This document shows, piece by piece, positions 59,681-64,000 of a DNA stretch of 64,000 nucleotides. Under the pieces are notes generated by a model. That model had not been told where the DNA came from and ran no database searches. It saw nothing but the letters and a program-made list of their open reading frames with translations. Position numbers and translations under genes: made by a program. Within the stretch, counting starts at the first letter, position 1. Each line of letters starts with the position of its first letter. Source of the DNA: Ignavibacteriaceae bacterium (lineage in GTDB: Bacteria > Bacteroidota > Ignavibacteria > Ignavibacteriales > Ignavibacteriaceae); the NCBI GenBank assembly GCA_008933765.1, contig WBUK01000008.1, forward strand, positions 81,308-145,307, given 5' to 3'.

Positions 59681-60600
59681 TTTGCAGCCTCCGCACTAAT
59701 TTTCATAATTGAACCATCTGTTATATTTGCAAAATAGATGAATTTTCCGTCAGCACTGAATGAAGGATCAATCGGAAGGAAATGGCTAAAATTCGTAATT
59801 TTTGTTTTGTTCGTTCCGTCAGCGTTAACGGTATAAATTTGGGATGAAGTTAGCTGATGCCCATCATCGGTTGTTAACATATAAGTTACCTTTTTCGAGT
59901 CAGGTGACCAGGCACCTCTGTAGCCGGTTCCAAGGTCAATCAAGCCTGTGCCGTCGCTGTTAATGATGTAAAGGTCGCCCCCCATCACTTCAAAAACCAC
60001 TTTATTGCCGTCGGGTGAAAGTGCGGCGTTAATGCACCTTTCTCCTTTTACCGGTTCGATCACTCTTTTCTCACCGGCAGTGGTTGTAACGCTTATTTTA
60101 TCGTTTTCGATGAATGCTGCAACACCTGCAGGCGAACGCTCTTCGCTGCTGCGGGAAGTGTTGCTGTAAGCATGCACTACTCCGTTTTGAAGAAAAAACA
60201 CCTCACCGCCGGTTGAAACGCCCGGCAAAGTTGTAGTTTTGGTTGAAAATTCGCTTATTTCAACAGGTGCGTTGCCGTTCAGATAATAGATTGCGGCTCC
60301 GTTGCTCCTTTTCATTCCGTCATATTTTGCGGGTCTTGCGACAATTCCGGAATTATCATGGAGCCATGAAAACCCAAATCCTGCAGCGGGGTCGTCAGTA
60401 ATTTTAGTAATTTCATTCTTATCGTTCATAATAAAAAGCCCACGGTAGCCCTCCTGTGTGAAAGCAAGCAGCTTCCCGTCGGGCGATACTTTGGGATTTA
60501 TGAACATGGTTCCCTCCTGCCTTACGACTAATTCAGGCGCCTGCGCAAAACTGAAAGCCGTAAATATTAGGCTGAATAACAACATCTTCTTAAATATCAC
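59677..60600 (-). CDS. Exported TolB-like (PD40) beta-propeller protein
   Basis: With a GTG start at 60600 (AAGGAAAG five bases upstream) the product has 307 residues and a clean signal peptide (LLFSLIFTAFSFAQ). WD40-like PD40 repeats are visible: INPKVSPDGKLLAFTQEGYR, INAALSPDGNKVVFEVMGG, GAWSPDSKKVTYMLTTDD and DPSFSADGKFIYFANITDG. The upstream reading frame continues to an ATG at 60708 but lacks a ribosome site and precedes a good palindrome. Its stop overlaps the amidase start by four bases, so the propeller and the amidase are made together. The function is unproved; it could bind or present peptidoglycan-related ligands. Confidence 0.82.
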   Translation of the reverse strand: MIFKKMLLFSLIFTAFSFAQAPELVVRQEGTMFINPKVSPDGKLLAFTQEGYRGLFIMNDKNEITKITDDPAAGFGFSWLHDNSGIVARPAKYDGMKRSNGAAIYYLNGNAPVEISEFSTKTTTLPGVSTGGEVFFLQNGVVHAYSNTSRSSEERSPAGVAAFIENDKISVTTTAGEKRVIEPVKGERCINAALSPDGNKVVFEVMGGDLYIINSDGTGLIDLGTGYRGAWSPDSKKVTYMLTTDDGHQLTSSQIYTVNADGTNKTKITNFSHFLPIDPSFSADGKFIYFANITDGSIMKISAEAAK

Positions 60601-60628
60601 AGTGTCTTTCCTTGATTTAAAAAATTTA

Positions 60629-60642
60629 TTTACGCGCGTAAA
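60629..60642. promoter_or_regulatory. TTTACGCGCGTAAA perfect palindrome upstream of the PD40-amidase unit
   Basis: A perfect 14-base inverted repeat 29 bases upstream of the GTG at 60600, in the expected promoter zone. Probable operator of an unidentified dimeric regulator. Confidence 0.5.
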
Positions 60643-60693
60643 ATAACGAAAAACAGGGTAAAATTTGGTTGAGTTATGTGTGACCTGTATCAT

Positions 60694-60790
60694 AAAAAAC
60701 CCCGGCAATAGGGGTTGCCGGGGATCGTCATTAAGGTTGATCTGTCAGGGGAAGAACAGATCAACAAACTTTGTAAACTTCTCATATTTA
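60694..60790 (-). ncRNA. Candidate small RNA or attenuated leader ending in a strong terminator
   Basis: On the minus strand GTTGATCTGT/ACAGATCAAC form a perfect 10-bp hairpin (60736-60765), and CCCCGGCAA/TTGCCGGGG form a perfect 9-bp hairpin (60700-60723) followed by TTTTTTAT. No minus-strand gene ends nearby, and the next minus-strand ORF starts 94 bases downstream. It is thus either a small RNA of roughly 100 nt or a regulated 5' leader. The 5' end and promoter are not determined. Confidence 0.5.
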
Positions 60791-60868
60791 AATTAACTAT
60801 TTATTCATAAATATCGCATAAAATATCTATTTTACGGTAACTATTTTTAAATAAAAAGATATTTTGCC

Positions 60869-62044
60869 ATGAAAAAGATTGTTGTTCTCGGCGCCGGCAT
60901 GGTCGGTAGGGCTATCGCGCGCGACCTCGCAAACCAGTTTTCGGTTACTTCTGTTGATATTAACGAAGAAAATCTTGCACTTCTGAAACCTTTTGGGATA
61001 CAAACGGAGGTTGCCAATTTAACCAACCCCCCTGAAATTGAAAACGCAATCGGCAAAGCCGATCTTGTGGTAAGTGCTGTCCCCGGTTTTATGGGTAAAA
61101 ACACAATTGAAGTGGTGCTTGAGAACTCTAAAAATGTTGTTGATATCTCTTTTTTCCCCGAAGATTCTGCTTACTTGCACGAAATGGCGATGGAATATGG
61201 GGTTACCGCTTTTATTGATTTTGGAGTTGCACCGGGCTTGAGTAATCTTTGGTTCGGGAATCAATATTCAAAGGGTGGCGTTAAATTTCTTGAGTGCATG
61301 GTCGGTGGGCTGCCCGTTGAGCGCAAACTCCCATTTCAGTATAAAGCGCCCTTTTCACCCATCGATGTTATTGAGGAATATACCCGACCCGCAAGGGTGA
61401 AAGAAGGGGGCAACATCGTCGTTCGCGAAGCAATGTCTGGAAGTGAACTCGTGCACTTTCCGGGCATCGGTACGCTTGAAGCTTTTTACACCGACGGGCT
61501 GCGCTCTCTTTTGGATACCATTCCAATTGGCGATATGAGGGAACTTACACTTCGGTACCCCGGACACATCGACCTGATAAAAATGTTGATGTCTGCCGGC
61601 TTTTTCTCCGAAGAGGCTTTGGAGATTAAAGGTCAAAAAGTGCCTCCGGTTGATGGTAAAAACAAATCCAAATCATTATCGGGTTTATCGGGGCGCAGCG
61701 AAAAAGTCCGCCCGATTGATGTTACAACAAAACTTCTTTTTAAAGAGTGGGAGTTGAAACCCGGTGATGAAGAGTTCACCATTATGCGACTTCGCTCCGT
61801 GCGTGAAATTAACGGTGAAGAAGTTGAGTTTACTCAAACCCTTCTGGACAGGTACGACCCTGTTTCGGGGCTTTCTTCCATGTCCCGCACAACCGGTTAT
61901 ACCTGCACTGCCGGCGTTAGTTTAATTATTAACGGTTTGTTCAACGAGCCGGGCTGCTTCACACCGGAACTCATCGGCATGCGGGAAGAGTGCTATCAGC
62001 ATGTCCTCTCACATCTTGAAGCAAGAGGTATTAAGTTCTCTTAA
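60869..62044 (+). CDS. Saccharopine dehydrogenase family protein
   Basis: A 391-residue oxidoreductase-like protein. The Rossmann start KKIVVLGAGMVGRAIARDLA, then DLVVSAVPGFMGKNTIEVVL, ISFFPEDSAYLHEMAMEYGV and FIDFGVAPGLSNLWFGNQYS, are typical of saccharopine dehydrogenase and carboxynorspermidine synthase-like members. SGSELVHFPGIGTLEAFYTD GLRSLLDTI is a further family block. The enzyme's substrate is uncertain: lysine, polyamine or another amino acid. It stands alone, convergent with thrC. Tail repeats follow. Confidence 0.88.
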   Translation: MKKIVVLGAGMVGRAIARDLANQFSVTSVDINEENLALLKPFGIQTEVANLTNPPEIENAIGKADLVVSAVPGFMGKNTIEVVLENSKNVVDISFFPEDSAYLHEMAMEYGVTAFIDFGVAPGLSNLWFGNQYSKGGVKFLECMVGGLPVERKLPFQYKAPFSPIDVIEEYTRPARVKEGGNIVVREAMSGSELVHFPGIGTLEAFYTDGLRSLLDTIPIGDMRELTLRYPGHIDLIKMLMSAGFFSEEALEIKGQKVPPVDGKNKSKSLSGLSGRSEKVRPIDVTTKLLFKEWELKPGDEEFTIMRLRSVREINGEEVEFTQTLLDRYDPVSGLSSMSRTTGYTCTAGVSLIINGLFNEPGCFTPELIGMREECYQHVLSHLEARGIKFS

Positions 62045-62110
62045 GTTGCAAACTATTTTAGTTTATGCGGCTATTTTAAGTTGCGAAATGTTTTAGTCTA
62101 AACGGCTATT
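62041..62110 (+). repeat. 35-base tandem copy of the saccharopine-dehydrogenase-like 3' end
   Basis: TTAAGTTGCAAACTATTTTA at the stop (62041) is followed by TTAAGTTGCGAAATGTTTTA at 62076; the unit begins within the stop codon. A partial third copy (GGCTATTTTAAA) follows. Confidence 0.8.
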
Positions 62111-62222
62111 TTAAAGCCACAGTAGTCTTTTTGAATATTTCAGCCTTTAGAATTTTTGGCTTTTTACGCAATATTAACTTTTTAGAATATCGCAGTTTTA
62201 TTCCCTCAATTTCCGCTAAAAC

Positions 62223-63731
62223 TTAAACGGATTTTGCAATAATCTCTCGGAAAACTGCATAATCCGGGTCAACTAATTGGCTTTGCTTCTGTTTATCTAA
62301 ACATTCGGCAAGGCGGGGGGGAATTTGGAACTCCGCACCGATGGCTTTTTTAACATCTTCATAAAATTTTGCCGGGTGCGCCGTTGAAATTACGATGTAA
62401 TGTGCACCCTCTTTTGAACCGACGGAAAAACTCCCTTTTGAACCGACGGAAAAACTCCCTTTTGAACCGACGGAAAAACTCCCTTTTGAGCCGACGGCTA
62501 CCGAGCCAAAATTTGCCGTGCCACCTGTTAGTTCTTCCGCAAAGAGGACGCCAACAGCCGTGTGGGGATCGATTAAATATCCGTACCTGTTATAAATATC
62601 ACCAATTTTTGCCAAAGTTTCGGGATCGCCGTAGCTTTTTGCAATCACTTCTGTGCGGATTCTTTCAATATCACCATTGAACAGCGCAACAATTCTTTCA
62701 ATATTGCTGGGGTTTCCCACATCCATAGCGTTCGAGATAGTGGGAATTGTTGCCCTTGCCTCAAAAACACCCGAATGCAAATAGTCAGCCAGCGCCTTGT
62801 TACTGTTCAGAGCGGCAAAAAACCTGCCGACAGGCAAACCGGCTAATTTGGTTAACAACCCTGCCGTAATGTTTCCGAGATTTCCGCTTGGTACAACAAA
62901 ATTTATCCGTTCATATTTTTCAAACAGTTGCAGAAACGCATAAATGTAATATACCGTCTGCGGAAGAAGCCGCGCAATACTTATAGAATTTGCGGAAGAT
63001 AAGTAAACTTTTTTACGCAACTCGCTATCTTCAAAAGCTTGCTTAACAAGCCTTTGGCAGTCATCGAAGTTACCTTTTACCTCAAGCGCAGTTATGTTTT
63101 CCCCCATCGTGGTCAGTTGTTGCTCCTGTATTTTGCTGACCATCCCCGAAGGATAAAGAAGCACCACTTCAACATTTTCCATACCCAGAAAGCCGTTGGC
63201 GACTGCACTTCCTGTATCGCCCGAAGTGGCAACGAGAATTTTGCATTTTTTTCCCTCCTGACGCAAAAGGTGCTCCATCGTGTTTGCCAGAAAGCGCGCA
63301 CCAAAATCTTTGAACGCAAGCGTTCTTCCGTGGTAAAGCTCGGCAACGGAAAGGTTATCGCTAAGGGTTGTTACCTCAACGGGGAAATTAAAGGTTTTTT
63401 CTATTATTTCGGCAAAAACTTCTTTTTTGATTCCTGAGGAAAAGAGTTTTTTCTCAATTTCCGGGGCGGAGGGCTCTTTTTCAATTTCTGAAGCAAAGGT
63501 TTCTTTTTCGATCCCTGTGGCAAAAACTTCTTTCTCGATTTCTGAGACAAACGGTTCCAAAAAATAATGCGCCAGTTCAGGAAGTGATTTTTCTTTCAAC
63601 TCTTCCGGTTTTTGCAAAATCGAAGGAATCCTTTCCGGTAAAAACAGCCCTCCGTCGGGCGCTAAACCTAATTTAACCGCTTCGGTGAATGTGTAAAACT
63701 TTTTAGGGTTTCTTGTGCTGTAATATCTCAT
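62223..63731 (-). CDS. thrC: Threonine synthase with two in-frame repeat insertions
   Basis: A 502-residue PLP enzyme making threonine from O-phosphohomoserine. MRYYSTRNPKKFYTFTEAVK and LAPDGGLFLPERIP are the ThrC start; PLP-Lys is in TLAFKDFGARF; KILVATSGDTGSAVANGF, VPSGNLGNITAGLL and TAHPAKF are canonical. The protein is about 70 residues longer than the common length. Extra sequence lies in two arrays: five 9-residue IEKExFAxx units (about 65-109) and about four 8-residue GSKGSFSV units just before AHYIVISTAHPAKF. Both are in frame and avoid the catalytic blocks. Convergent with the saccharopine-dehydrogenase-like gene; 5' side is repeat-rich. Confidence 0.94.
   Translation of the reverse strand: MRYYSTRNPKKFYTFTEAVKLGLAPDGGLFLPERIPSILQKPEELKEKSLPELAHYFLEPFVSEIEKEVFATGIEKETFASEIEKEPSAPEIEKKLFSSGIKKEVFAEIIEKTFNFPVEVTTLSDNLSVAELYHGRTLAFKDFGARFLANTMEHLLRQEGKKCKILVATSGDTGSAVANGFLGMENVEVVLLYPSGMVSKIQEQQLTTMGENITALEVKGNFDDCQRLVKQAFEDSELRKKVYLSSANSISIARLLPQTVYYIYAFLQLFEKYERINFVVPSGNLGNITAGLLTKLAGLPVGRFFAALNSNKALADYLHSGVFEARATIPTISNAMDVGNPSNIERIVALFNGDIERIRTEVIAKSYGDPETLAKIGDIYNRYGYLIDPHTAVGVLFAEELTGGTANFGSVAVGSKGSFSVGSKGSFSVGSKGSFSVGSKEGAHYIVISTAHPAKFYEDVKKAIGAEFQIPPRLAECLDKQKQSQLVDPDYAVFREIIAKSV
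62411..62500 (-). repeat. 24-base in-frame repeats near the thrC C-terminus
   Basis: Units encoding GSKGSFSV, nearly identical, lie between SVAV and EGAHYIV. Low divergence suggests recent expansion and easy copy-number change. Confidence 0.9.
63405..63539 (-). repeat. 27-base in-frame repeats near the thrC N-terminus
   Basis: Five units: IEKEVFATG, IEKETFASE, IEKEPSAPE, IEKKLFSSG and IKKEVFAEI. The last fuses with the native IEKTFNFP sequence of ThrC, so the array seems to have grown out of that helix. Units are more diverged than the C-terminal array. Confidence 0.88.
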
Positions 63732-64000
63732 TTTATTTCAATATCTAAATTCAGTTTGCTTAAACCAAGTTGCAAAATTTAATTCCACTTTCGGGAAAAT
63801 TTTTCAAAAAATTATATCTCATCTTACTTCACCAAACCTCTTGCACTTTTGCGCTTTCATTGTTGATCCCGCTCCTGAGGTGTGGCGCCCACTCCCCCTT
63901 TTCATCTTACCTCTGATACCTCTGCGCCATCGCTGTTGATCCCGCTCCTGAGGTGTGGCGCCCACTCCCCCTTTTCATCTTACCTCTGATACCTCTGCGC
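63732..64000. repeat. Gene-free end with a 73-base tandem repeat
   Basis: TGTTGATCCCGCTCCTGAGG starts at 63861 and 63934; the 73-base unit is almost identical and the second copy runs to the window edge. A more degenerate copy seems to precede (CATCTTACTTCACCAAACCTC). No ORF, no spacers; it presumably continues outside the window. Confidence 0.85.

Overview
The window looks like chromosome from a member of the Ignavibacteria (Bacteroidota/Chlorobi side). Five proteins end in a type IX secretion (T9SS) C-terminal domain carrying the N-Y-P-N-P-F-N-P-[ST] signature, and promoters and ribosome sites are often weak. The rest is a mix of sugar ABC transport, CHASE2 cyclase, TRAP transport and ordinary housekeeping genes. 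I see no prophage, IS element, integrase or CRISPR array. Taxonomy is inferred from these signatures only.

Layout. Positions 1-16.2 kb hold a beta-glucan utilisation locus: a GH94-type phosphorylase, a GH144-like endo-beta-glucanase, a solute-binding lipoprotein, two ABC permeases, a LacI regulator and two secreted CBM9-like proteins. A divergent 1241-residue six-hairpin glycosidase lies beside them. From 16.5 to 30.1 kb come an SPFH protein with a small Arc-like partner, a CxxS thioredoxin-like protein, a coiled-coil/receiver protein, a glycosyltransferase, malQ, a T9SS beta-propeller, fabF, a DinB-fold protein, and an SDR-recD2 pair. From 30.2 to 35.5 kb, on the minus strand, is an RNA-modification cluster: a homologue of the G1405 16S rRNA methyltransferases (RmtB/ArmA/FmrO family), rsmI, a divergent tgt, a second and heavily repeat-expanded G1405-family homologue, with a cold-shock-like gene upstream. 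A tRNA-Lys(CTT) follows. From 35.8 to 48 kb are a rhomboid, DnaJ-domain, GNAT, META, STAS, TerB-like, tpiA and TRAP (DctQM) genes, a T9SS Asp-box protein, a CDF transporter, and a CI/LexA-like repressor divergent from a small HTH-like protein. From 48 to 64 kb are a TauE-Wzi-like pair, an orphan Cas6-like gene facing a truncated TPR-CHAT gene, a CHASE2 cyclase, a sigma-54-type small-heat-shock operon, a T9SS amidase with a PD40 protein, a saccharopine-dehydrogenase-like gene and thrC.

The most unusual property is pervasive short tandem duplication at gene ends. At more than a dozen gene boundaries the last or first few codons, including the stop or start, are repeated in degenerate form in the spacer. 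Three cases matter most. Upstream of the second G1405-family gene, three 8-codon mini-ORFs are chained by TGATG overlaps into the main start codon. Between the two ABC permeases, a duplicated tail forms a 24-codon mini-ORF with TAATG at both ends. Upstream of rsmI there are two extra copies of its own N-terminal coding region. The same process appears inside genes as in-frame arrays (thrC twice, the rRNA methyltransferase homologue twice, a duplicated signal-peptide core in the glycosidase).

All functions are inferred from visible motifs and remembered family features; no database search was run.
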